Assembly: GCA_021636625.1 (NCBI GenBank)
Contig: JAJWLX010000014.1
Span: 1-64,000 of the forward strand
Source: Prevotella sp.
GTDB taxonomy: Bacteria; Bacteroidota; Bacteroidia; Bacteroidales; Bacteroidaceae
Direction: 5' to 3'
Length of the DNA: 64,000 nt
Notes under the pieces: model-generated
Database searches by the model: none
The model's input: the letters and a program-made list of their open reading frames with translations, nothing else
Told to the model about the DNA's origin: nothing
Shown here: positions 1 to 7,343 of the stretch, one piece after another
How the letters are laid out: every line of letters begins with the position of its first letter
Numbering within the stretch: position 1 is the stretch's first letter
Translations under genes and position numbers: made by a program

Positions 1-1243
1 GCGCTGGGATGTTGGCATCCTTAGCCACCTTGGCATCATCGGCACCGAATGTAGGAGCGATGTGCACAATACCAGTACCGTCATCGGTAGTAACATAGTC
101 GCCGAGGATTACGCGGAAAGCCTCGCTATCCATCTCAACGAACTTATCGCGACCATCCTCTGAAGCGAATACCTTCTCAGGATGAGCTGCAGCATATTCT
201 GTAACGAAAGCTGGAGCAAAAGCATCTACCTTCTCGCATGGCTTTACCCATGGCAGGAGCTGCTCGTAGTGCATGCCTTCGAGGTCGGTACCCTTCATGT
301 GGTCGATAATGCGCCATGGGCACTGCTTCTTCTCCTTGTCGAATGGAAGGAGATCGCCCTCCTTGCACTCCTGGTCAGCCTTCAGATATGAACCTACCAG
401 CGCCTCAGCCATCACGAGAGTCATAGGCTCGCCATTGTAGAGGTTGTAGGTCTCGATAGCTACATAGTCAATCTTAGGACCTACACAGAGAGCCACGTTT
501 GATGGCAAAGTCCAAGGTGTAGTGGTCCATGCGATGAAGTATGGCTTGCCCCACTTGGTCCATTCAGCCTTAGGATCCTTGATGAGGAACTGGGCAGTGG
601 TAGTGAGATCCTTGACATCGCGATAGCAGCCAGGCTGGTTCAACTCGTGAGAGCTCAAACCTGTACCTGCACCTGGAGAGTATGGCTGGATGGTGTAACC
701 CTTGTAGAGCAGGCCCTTGTTGTAGAGCTGCTTGAGGAGCCACCAGAGAGTCTCGATGTACTTGTTATCGTAAGTGATATAAGGATGATCGAGATCCACG
801 AAGTAACCCATCTTCTCGGTCAACTCGCGCCACTCAGCGGTGAACTTCATCACGTTCTCACGGCACTTGTGGTTGTAATCCTCGGTAGAGATATACTTCT
901 CAGAAGCCTTGTTGTCGATATCCTTCTTGGTGATGCCGAGTTCCTTCTCGACACCGAGTTCAACAGGGAGTCCGTGGGTATCCCATCCCGCCTTGCGGTG
1001 AACCTGGAAACCCTTCATGGTCTTGTATCTGTTGAATGTATCCTTGATACTACGTGCCAACACGTGGTGAATACCCGGGTGGCCATTAGCTGATGGAGGT
1101 CCCTCAAAGAAGATAAACTGAGGGCAGCCTTCACGCTCATCAATAGACTTGTGGAAGATATCGTTTTTCTCCCACGCTGCTAGTACGTCATTGTTTGTCT
1201 GAGTCAAATTCAGACCATTGTGCTCGGCAAATTTCTTAGCCAT
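1..1243 (-). CDS. ileS: isoleucyl-tRNA synthetase, 5' part (runs off the left edge)
   Basis: This charges tRNA-Ile in the cytoplasm. About 414 N-terminal residues are present, from the ATG at 1243 to the window edge, covering the start of the Rossmann fold and the beginning of the CP1 editing domain (WTTTPWTLPSN). The protein opens with MAKKFAEHNGLNLTQ. The class I signature is unusual: after EGPPSANG the chain reads HPGIHHV, so the normal HxGH is replaced by GIHH (GxHH), near 1054-1063. A TAACTTTG promoter box lies 40 bases upstream. Identity is firm; the C-terminal KMSKS region lies outside the window. Confidence 0.97.
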   Translation of the reverse strand, partial: MAKKFAEHNGLNLTQTNNDVLAAWEKNDIFHKSIDEREGCPQFIFFEGPPSANGHPGIHHVLARSIKDTFNRYKTMKGFQVHRKAGWDTHGLPVELGVEKELGITKKDIDNKASEKYISTEDYNHKCRENVMKFTAEWRELTEKMGYFVDLDHPYITYDNKYIETLWWLLKQLYNKGLLYKGYTIQPYSPGAGTGLSSHELNQPGCYRDVKDLTTTAQFLIKDPKAEWTKWGKPYFIAWTTTPWTLPSNVALCVGPKIDYVAIETYNLYNGEPMTLVMAEALVGSYLKADQECKEGDLLPFDKEKKQCPWRIIDHMKGTDLEGMHYEQLLPWVKPCEKVDAFAPAFVTEYAAAHPEKVFASEDGRDKFVEMDSEAFRVILGDYVTTDDGTGIVHIAPTFGADDAKVAKDANIPA

Positions 1244-1283
1244 ATTATCTATTTAAATTTTATATTGTTTTTACTTTTGGGCG

Positions 1284-1291
1284 CAAAGTTA
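1284..1291 (-). promoter_or_regulatory. ileS -7 promoter box
   Basis: TAACTTTG on the minus strand matches the Bacteroidetes TAnnTTTG consensus, 40 bases before the ileS ATG. The region where a -33 TTTG should lie is an A/T run without a clear match. Confidence 0.6.
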
Positions 1292-1352
1292 CAAAAAAAA
1301 TATGTTTTTCCCTAATAATGAGGTAACAAATTAATAATTTTTCTATTAAAAA

Positions 1353-1396
1353 TCCCGATTTGAGCATCAAAATAGTATCGAATGCTCAAATCGGGA
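1353..1396 (-). terminator. intrinsic terminator after the 47-residue membrane peptide
   Basis: A perfect 15-base inverted repeat (1353-1367 with 1382-1396, core CCCGATTTGAGCAT) is followed on the minus strand by TTTTTAATAG. It lies 76 bases past the stop of the small gene at 1473-1616 and before ileS, so it should end the small gene's transcript. Confidence 0.8.
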
Positions 1397-1472
1397 ATCA
1401 ATATTCTGTTAAGGCTGGCAGGAAAAGCCATCAGCCCAAACGCTATAATCCAAAACTGTTGAGGGTTGGAAA

Positions 1473-1616
1473 TCAGTCCAGACTATCCAACCACTTCTTT
1501 CCCCACTTACTTTTCAGCCAAAGTAACATAATGGATGCAATCACTGCCAAAACACCATAAACAATAGTCATTCCTTCAGCGAATCCCATCAAAACTATAT
1601 TTAATGCAAAATCCAT
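1473..1616 (-). CDS. small single-pass membrane peptide (47 aa)
   Basis: The ATG at 1616 opens 47 codons. There is a hydrophobic stretch of about 25 residues (GMTIVYGVLAVIASIMLLW), then a basic C-terminal tail KSKWGKKWLDSLD. I know no name for it. The tail resembles those of two 34-residue peptides at 55037-55141 and 55145-55249 (KSGRKWIDNL, KSGQKWIDEL): all three have one membrane helix, a tryptophan at its cytoplasmic end, then G-[KRQ]-K-W-[IL]-D-x-L. A strong terminator follows at 1353-1396, which supports it as a real unit. No Shine-Dalgarno is visible. Function unknown. Confidence 0.6.
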   Translation of the reverse strand: MDFALNIVLMGFAEGMTIVYGVLAVIASIMLLWLKSKWGKKWLDSLD

Positions 1617-1646
1617 AACTCTTACTCAACTGTTTTTACACTAACC

Positions 1647-3641
1647 TTAAAGGTTTTCCGCCTCCTGCAGCCAGATGGTGGATGCGGCATCACTCGGCAT
1701 GCGCCAGTCGCCACGAGGGCTCAGACTCACACTTCCCACCTTCGGACCATCAGGCAGACAGCTTCGCTTGAACTGCTGGTTGAAGAAACGGCGAACAAAT
1801 GTCTTGAGCCACTTCTTGATGGTCTCCTCATCGTAGGAATCCGGATCGTTGTCGCTGATCTTCACACGCTCCAGCTTGGTATCGATGAACGCCTTCTTAG
1901 CCAACATATAAATCTTGGAAGGACGGAAACCGAAACGCAGGAAGTAATAGAGGAAGAAATCGTGCAGCTCGTATGGACCCACCAGGTCTTCTGTCTTCTG
2001 CTTGATGTTTCCATTCTCATCGGCAGGAATCAGCTCCGGACTGATTGGTGTATCGATGATGTCGCGCAGGGTGATGCGGCTCTGCTCATCCACCCCACTC
2101 TCGGCAACATGGTTCACGAGATGGCGGATCAGGGTCTTAGGGATGCTGGCATTCACGCCATACATGCTCATGTGGTCGCCATTATAGGTAGCCCAGCCCA
2201 GAGCCAGCTCAGAAAGGTCGCCAGTACCTATCACCATACCGCCCATCTTGTTGGCAAGGTCCATCAGAATCTGCGTACGCTCGCGTGCCTGCGAATTCTC
2301 ATAGGTTACATCATGCACGCTGGCATCATGACCGATATCCTCGAAATGCTGGGTCACTGCCTTGGCGATGCTGATTTCACGGATAGTGATACCCAGACTC
2401 TTCATCAGCGAGATGGCATTATTATATGTTCTATCGGTGGTTCCGAAACCAGGCATGGTAACACCCACGATGCCACGGCGGTCCATCTTCAGCTTATCAA
2501 ATGCCTTCACGCAGACGAGCAGGGCAAGGGTGGAATCCAATCCGCCGCTGATACCCACTACCACCGTCTTGGCATGGGTATGGACAATACGCTTGGCAAG
2601 ACCCATCAGCTGGATATTGAAAATCTCCTCGCAGGAGGCATCCATATCGCTGCTGGTAGGAATGAAAGGATGAGGATTCACCTCACGTTCCAATACGAAC
2701 TCGCGTTCGTTCTCGGTAGGATCGGCATCGATGTTACGGATGTTGAACTGTCCGCCGAGAACCGAATATTTGATGTTACGCTGGGCGTTGACATAGGTGG
2801 AATTGGTGCGACGCTCCGAACGGAGTTTCTCCACATCAACCTGCGCAATAACCATCTGAGGATCAAGAGAGAAACGCTCACCTTGTGCAAGTAAAGCTCC
2901 ATTCTCATAAACCAGGGCATTTCCGCCATATACCACATCCTGCGTGCTCTCGCCAAAACCACAGGAACTATACACGTATCCGGTCATGGTGCGGGCACTC
3001 TGCTGGCTCAGCAGACTCTTCAGATAGTTGTGCTTTCCGATGAGTTCATCGCTCGCAGAGAGGTTGAAAATGAGGTCGGCACCAGCCAGTGCCAGCTTGT
3101 TGCTAGGAGGAGCCGGAGCCCATACATCCTCGCATATCTCTACACCAAACTGCACGCCGTCGTAGGTGCGGAAAATCTGCACATCCGGAGTCAGCTTCAC
3201 CTTGTGTCCGGCATAGCGGACCTCGCAGTCGCGCAAATCCTGGGCAGAGGCAAACCAGCGCTTCTCATAGAACTCGCTGTAGTTAGGGAGATAGGTCTTA
3301 GGCACAATGCCCAGAATCTGTCCGTGCTGGATCACGATACCGCAATTCAGCAGCAAGTCGCCTGCTATCACCGGTGCGCCTACGATAGAAATAATATCGA
3401 GCTTGCGGGTGAAATCGAGCAACATCATTACCGCCTGTTCTGATGAATCCAGAAGCATCTGCTGGCGGAAAAGATCCTGGCAGGAATATCCCGTGATGGA
3501 TAATTCCGGGAAGGTAATGATCTCTACGCCCTTACCTTCAGCCTGGGCTATCAGATCTTCTATCTGCTGGGTGTTGAAGATTACATCGCCTACCTTGACG
3601 GCAGGGATGGCACTTGCCACCTTCATAAATCCGTACTTCAT
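1647..3641 (-). CDS. nadE: glutamine-dependent NAD+ synthetase
   Basis: This amidates deamido-NAD to NAD+ using glutamine, the last step of NAD synthesis. The N-terminal domain is a nitrilase-type glutaminase with its triad visible as E46 (FPELS), K115 (VPKTYLPNY) and C170 (GVEICEDVW). The C-terminal domain carries the ATP-pyrophosphatase loop SGGLDST at about 365-371. The 664-residue length fits the two-domain form. I chose the ATG at 3641 (MKYGFMKVASAIPAV); upstream in-frame codons only translate the TTTGAAC repeat at 3644-3685. It follows the Smr-domain gene by 46 bases on the same strand, so the two are probably co-transcribed. Confidence 0.95.
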   Translation of the reverse strand: MKYGFMKVASAIPAVKVGDVIFNTQQIEDLIAQAEGKGVEIITFPELSITGYSCQDLFRQQMLLDSSEQAVMMLLDFTRKLDIISIVGAPVIAGDLLLNCGIVIQHGQILGIVPKTYLPNYSEFYEKRWFASAQDLRDCEVRYAGHKVKLTPDVQIFRTYDGVQFGVEICEDVWAPAPPSNKLALAGADLIFNLSASDELIGKHNYLKSLLSQQSARTMTGYVYSSCGFGESTQDVVYGGNALVYENGALLAQGERFSLDPQMVIAQVDVEKLRSERRTNSTYVNAQRNIKYSVLGGQFNIRNIDADPTENEREFVLEREVNPHPFIPTSSDMDASCEEIFNIQLMGLAKRIVHTHAKTVVVGISGGLDSTLALLVCVKAFDKLKMDRRGIVGVTMPGFGTTDRTYNNAISLMKSLGITIREISIAKAVTQHFEDIGHDASVHDVTYENSQARERTQILMDLANKMGGMVIGTGDLSELALGWATYNGDHMSMYGVNASIPKTLIRHLVNHVAESGVDEQSRITLRDIIDTPISPELIPADENGNIKQKTEDLVGPYELHDFFLYYFLRFGFRPSKIYMLAKKAFIDTKLERVKISDNDPDSYDEETIKKWLKTFVRRFFNQQFKRSCLPDGPKVGSVSLSPRGDWRMPSDAASTIWLQEAENL

Positions 3642-3643
3642 AT

Positions 3644-3685
3644 TACTTTGAACTTTGAGATTTGAACTTTGAACTTTATGATTAC
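3644..3685. repeat. 42-base intercistronic repeat, copy 1
   Basis: A stretch made of TTTGAAC/TTTGAGA words, ending TTATGATTAC, fills almost all the gap between the Smr gene stop and the nadE start. The same 42 bases recur exactly at 47112-47153, between infC and rpmI. Confidence 0.9.
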
Positions 3686-3687
3686 TT

Positions 3688-4830
3688 TTATCGGATAGTA
3701 ACCTGTGTGGCACCATATCCATACTCCTGGAAAGAAGCATCCTGATAGGTGCAGTTCTTATAGCGATAATTCAACTCATGGATGAGTGCCTGGCGCAATA
3801 CGCCCTCTCCCTTGCCGTGGATGAAGATAATCTTCTGACCCTTGTTCTTCTTGTTCTCAGCCATTGTCTTCTTGAAGATATCCATCTGATAATGAAGAAT
3901 ATCTGCAGAATTCATTCCAGCAGTTGTTTCGAGCACTTCATCCGCATGAAGATCAATGACGAGGGTACCGTCATCCTTCTTGCTTTTCTTCTTGCTGGTG
4001 TTGGCAATCACCTTCTCGTCCTTGTACATCTGCTCCTTCAATCGCTTGGAATCGATGACCAGCGGACGGGCTACCTCGTCGTTCTCCACGATGGTGAAGA
4101 GATAGGCTGGAGTCTCGAAGAAATCATTCTCTTCGAAGAGATGGAGCTTGTAGAACTTCACTGGGTCCAGGCGGAACTGAACGTCTGTAGCTGGCTTCAG
4201 CAGGAATGGCTTGTCCTTCTTGTAGGCAATCATCTGGATGGCGATGTGCTCCATCTCGTTCAAAGCCTCACGACCGAATTCCTCGATGAAGAGCTTGGTG
4301 TTTGGCTCGATTTCACCCTCCGCCTTCAGGGTCCACGCATTTCCCTCGGCTACGAGATAGGTGTAGCGCAGATAGTAGTTGCTGTCGTTTACCATATACG
4401 ACTCGAAGCGGGTATTGGTCACGTCCTTGATATCGATAGGCACGAAGGCGAGGTAAGCGCTGAGCTTGTTGCCGCCCGTACGCTCCTGAATCTGCTTCAC
4501 GAAGGTAATCTCGCGGTCGGCAGCATCATACTCCTCTACGTTCATATCCACATCATTCTCGTGCTCGTTCAGGATAGCCTTGATGCTTCTGCTGTCCTGA
4601 TGCAGTTCGGTGTTGGCATGCTCTTCAGCCTTCTGCTTGGCATCCATCTTGGCAGAGATCATCTTGCCCATGGCATAGTCATCCTGCTCTACCACTACCA
4701 CCTCGTTGATTGGCATCGGAATCTCGAAACCATCTTCATCCTCTACCAGCACGATATTCTTGCCCTGGAAGCCAGCCACCTTTCCGCCGCCCACTTCGCT
4801 CAGGAATCTTACTTTATCACCTTTCTTCAT
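3688..4830 (-). CDS. DUF2027-type protein with C-terminal Smr domain
   Basis: 380 residues. The N-terminal SH3-like part (MKKGDKVRFLSEVGGGKVAG) and long middle region match the Bacteroidetes DUF2027 family. The last 90 residues form an Smr domain, with IDLHADEV near 290 and IFIHGKGEG near 345. Smr domains are nucleic-acid nucleases or binders, best known from MutS2 tails; here no MutS core is present, so it should not be called MutS2. A TACCTTTG box lies about 107 bases upstream. It precedes nadE in the same direction. The substrate is unknown. Confidence 0.8.
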   Translation of the reverse strand: MKKGDKVRFLSEVGGGKVAGFQGKNIVLVEDEDGFEIPMPINEVVVVEQDDYAMGKMISAKMDAKQKAEEHANTELHQDSRSIKAILNEHENDVDMNVEEYDAADREITFVKQIQERTGGNKLSAYLAFVPIDIKDVTNTRFESYMVNDSNYYLRYTYLVAEGNAWTLKAEGEIEPNTKLFIEEFGREALNEMEHIAIQMIAYKKDKPFLLKPATDVQFRLDPVKFYKLHLFEENDFFETPAYLFTIVENDEVARPLVIDSKRLKEQMYKDEKVIANTSKKKSKKDDGTLVIDLHADEVLETTAGMNSADILHYQMDIFKKTMAENKKNKGQKIIFIHGKGEGVLRQALIHELNYRYKNCTYQDASFQEYGYGATQVTIR

Positions 4831-4936
4831 ATTTCTATTTAATTTTTTATTTTTATCTAATCATCTATCTATCCTTAACTCAAAATCTATTTTCCCTCAA
4901 GCGGAAACACTCTTTCTGAAATGAGGATACACTTTG

Positions 4937-4944
4937 CAAAGGTA
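4937..4944 (-). promoter_or_regulatory. promoter box for the Smr-nadE unit
   Basis: TACCTTTG on the minus strand, 107 bases before the Smr gene ATG. No good -33 element is seen. Confidence 0.45.
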
Positions 4945-5036
4945 CAAAAGATATTGCAGAATATGGATGTTTTTAATATTTTTAATGCAAGTAAGAAAAT
5001 AATCTTGATGAAAAGCACCGGGTTTGGGATATTTTT

Positions 5037-5044
5037 TATATCTT
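5037..5044 (+). promoter_or_regulatory. ispE promoter box
   Basis: TATCTTTG followed by C, 63 bases before the ispE ATG, matches TAnnTTTG. Confidence 0.55.
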
Positions 5045-5106
5045 TGCAAGTAGATTGCATATAGATTGCACATCGTTAATGTATCACTCTTAAACAATGA
5101 TTGATT

Positions 5107-5967
5107 ATGATTACATTTCCATGCGCCAAGATCAACCTTGGCTTAAATATAGTAAGCAAGCGCGCTGATGGTTACCACAATCTGGAAACCGTGTTCTACC
5201 CTATCCCCCTGACTGATGCCTTGGAGATCAAGCTGATGGGAGATGATTTTCCTAGCGAGGTAGCGTGCGACCTGAAGATTACAGGCAATGCCGTGGATTG
5301 CGATGAACAGAAGAACCTGGTGGTGAAGGCATATAATATGCTGGCTGCCGACTTCAAGATTCCCCGCATTCATACGCATCTCGTCAAGCGAATCCCATCT
5401 CAGGCAGGAATGGGTGGCGGCTCTGCGGATGCTGCCTATATGATCCGTCTGCTCGATGAGCGTTTCCGCCTGAACATCGGTATTCCAGAGATGGAGCGAT
5501 ATGCTGCCAAGTTGGGTGCCGACTGTGCCTACTTCATCAGTGCGGATCCAACCGATGGAGATACCGCCTGCTATGCTGAGGGTATCGGCGATGTACTGAT
5601 GCCGGTAAGCGGTCCTGGAGATAACATGAAGGGATATTACATTGTGGTGGTGAAGCGCGACGACATCGCCGTAAGCACCAAGGATGCCTACGCTGCCATC
5701 ACTCCTAAGAAGCCTGCGAAATGCTGCCGCGACATCGTTCGCCAGCCTATCGAGACCTGGAAGGATGAGCTTGTCAACGATTTCGAGGCGCCGATCTTTG
5801 CGATGCATCCAGAGTTAGCAGAAATCAAGCAGAAGCTCTATAATCTGGGGGCCGCATATGCAGCTATGAGTGGTAGCGGCAGTGCCATCTTCGGTATATT
5901 CAAGCATAAGCCTGCCAATATCGAGGAGCAGTTCGAAGGAATGTTCTGCAAAGTATTAAAACTTTAG
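5107..5967 (+). CDS. ispE: 4-diphosphocytidyl-2-C-methyl-D-erythritol kinase
   Basis: A GHMP kinase that phosphorylates CDP-methylerythritol in the MEP isoprenoid pathway. The N-terminal signature PCAKINLGLNIVSKRADGYH and the ATP loop PSQAGMGGGSADAA (residues 97-110) are clear, and a late AMSGSGSAIFG segment closes the fold. 286 residues from the ATG at 5107; a TTG two codons earlier is the only other option. A TATCTTTG box ends 63 bases upstream. The next gene follows after 17 bases, so the pair forms an operon. Confidence 0.95.
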   Translation: MITFPCAKINLGLNIVSKRADGYHNLETVFYPIPLTDALEIKLMGDDFPSEVACDLKITGNAVDCDEQKNLVVKAYNMLAADFKIPRIHTHLVKRIPSQAGMGGGSADAAYMIRLLDERFRLNIGIPEMERYAAKLGADCAYFISADPTDGDTACYAEGIGDVLMPVSGPGDNMKGYYIVVVKRDDIAVSTKDAYAAITPKKPAKCCRDIVRQPIETWKDELVNDFEAPIFAMHPELAEIKQKLYNLGAAYAAMSGSGSAIFGIFKHKPANIEEQFEGMFCKVLKL

Positions 5968-5984
5968 ATTTTAAACACGACACA

Positions 5985-6599
5985 ATGAATGAAGAAACAC
6001 ATCAGAAACTGATGACTATCAAGCGAAGCTTTCGCTTGCTGATGAACGGTCCGGGTTCGCAATCCATGCGAGACAAGGGCTTGGGATATAAACTGAATTG
6101 GGGTGTACCCTTCTATGAATTGAAGAAGATGGCGCAGGAATACGGCAAGGATTACGACCTCGCCATCGAACTCTGGAAGGAGGATATACGGGAGTGCAAG
6201 ATTCTTGCTACCCTCATCATGCCTGCCGACAAGATGCTGGCTGAAATCACGGATATCTGGATGGAACAGGTACAGAGCCAGGAAATGGCAGAAATGCTTG
6301 CCTTCAATCTGCTGCAATATGTGGAATATGCGCCGGTGATTGCGTATCAATGGATTGCAAGCGACAAACCACTGTATGAGATTGCCGGTTTCCAGCTTCT
6401 TGCCCGTCTCTTTGCGAATGGTAAGGAGCCTAACGATCGTGGAATCAATGAATTCCTGGATCAGGCTGCCGTGGCATTGCAGGGTGATAACATGGGAGTG
6501 AAGCATGCTGCCGCCAATGCCGTGATGCGCTTCTGCGATTTCGGAGAAGATTTCGAGAATATCGCCAGAGGAGCGCTCAAGGGTATCTTCGAGATATAA
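5985..6599 (+). CDS. AlkD-like DNA alkylation repair (HEAT-repeat) protein
   Basis: 204 residues, almost all alpha-helical. The phrases YKLNWGVPFYELKKMA and LAIELWKEDIRECKILATLI resemble the AlkD/DNA alkylation repair family, whose HEAT-like repeats grip DNA carrying alkylated bases and remove them without base flipping. I infer the family from overall pattern; the catalytic aspartate was not aligned. It starts 17 bases after ispE and is probably co-transcribed. It ends against a palindromic repeat shared with the converging Nudix gene. Confidence 0.65.
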   Translation: MNEETHQKLMTIKRSFRLLMNGPGSQSMRDKGLGYKLNWGVPFYELKKMAQEYGKDYDLAIELWKEDIRECKILATLIMPADKMLAEITDIWMEQVQSQEMAEMLAFNLLQYVEYAPVIAYQWIASDKPLYEIAGFQLLARLFANGKEPNDRGINEFLDQAAVALQGDNMGVKHAAANAVMRFCDFGEDFENIARGALKGIFEI

Positions 6600-6617
6600 T
6601 CTTACTTATTCTTAATC

Positions 6618-6797
6618 TCCCACAGAGGGGTTATTTTAAAAGTCCCACAGAGGGGTAGTTTTTAAAGTCCCACAGATTTCACAGATTTACACAGAGCATT
6701 TCTGATGTTCGAGAAAAAAAATCTGTGTAAATCTGTGAAATCTGTGGGAAATTTATTCGAGAAAATAATCTGTGTAAATCTGTGAAATCTGTGGGAC
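6618..6797. repeat. palindromic CACAGATTT element (copy 1)
   Basis: Two tandem CCCACAGAGGGG units lead into a left arm (6668-6694, TCCCACAGATTTCACAG...) and two copies of the exact 27-base complementary arm (6723-6749 and 6770-6796). It lies between converging genes, with only 6 bases between its end and the Nudix stop codon. It could act as a terminator in both directions. Confidence 0.9.
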
Positions 6798-6803
6798 ATT
6801 TTC

Positions 6804-7307
6804 TTAGCAGTCGAAATACTTCTGGTATTCATTTTCGAAATTCGGAGTGAAAACACCCTTGCCGATGTTTTCCTTGATTTCCTCCTTACTCCAGAATCTG
6901 CCACCAGACAACTCTTCCTGGCTCGGCTTCACTTCACCATCATATACACAACGGTGAACATACACCAGTTCCTTTTCTCTCTGACTCTCAAAGACATAAT
7001 GTCCTAAAGACTCCGGTTCGAAATCGGTGATACCCAGCTCCTCCCTCACTTCACGATGAAGCGCCTGGTTCACACTCTCGCCTAAATCCACATGTCCACC
7101 ACAGGCAGTATCCCATTTATCAGGCTGGATATCCTTCCACGCCGGACGGTGCTGGAGATACAGTTCCCCCTTACTATTAAATACATGCAGATGAACCACA
7201 GGATGCAATATCTTGCATCCATCATGGGCATGACCTCGGGTGATGGCACCCAAGATATTACCCATTTCATCTACTATCGGAAATTCCTCGTTCTTATTAT
7301 CTGTCAT
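6804..7307 (-). CDS. Nudix hydrolase
   Basis: 167 residues with a full Nudix box at about 71-93 (GHVDLGESVNQALHREVREE, then LGI), which holds the metal for cleaving nucleoside diphosphates linked to another group. The opening FPIVDEMGNILGAITRGHAH and the HLHVFNSKGELYLQHR segment are typical of the IDI-like YfcD branch. The substrate cannot be told from sequence. It converges with the AlkD-like gene and lies 36 bases after the start of DPP III, possibly in one transcript with it. Confidence 0.88.
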   Translation of the reverse strand: MTDNKNEEFPIVDEMGNILGAITRGHAHDGCKILHPVVHLHVFNSKGELYLQHRPAWKDIQPDKWDTACGGHVDLGESVNQALHREVREELGITDFEPESLGHYVFESQREKELVYVHRCVYDGEVKPSQEELSGGRFWSKEEIKENIGKGVFTPNFENEYQKYFDC

Positions 7308-7343
7308 ATTAACTTCTGAACTAGCGAAACTAGAATTGATGAT

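Noticed and set aside
1360..1560. 66-codon plus-strand frame
   Set aside because: It runs through the terminator stem and opposite the small membrane gene at 1473-1616, which has better features.
3642..3740. Longer NadE starting upstream of 3641
   Set aside because: The added residues translate the TTTGAAC repeat and the end of the Smr gene; MKYGFMKVASAIPAV is the natural start.
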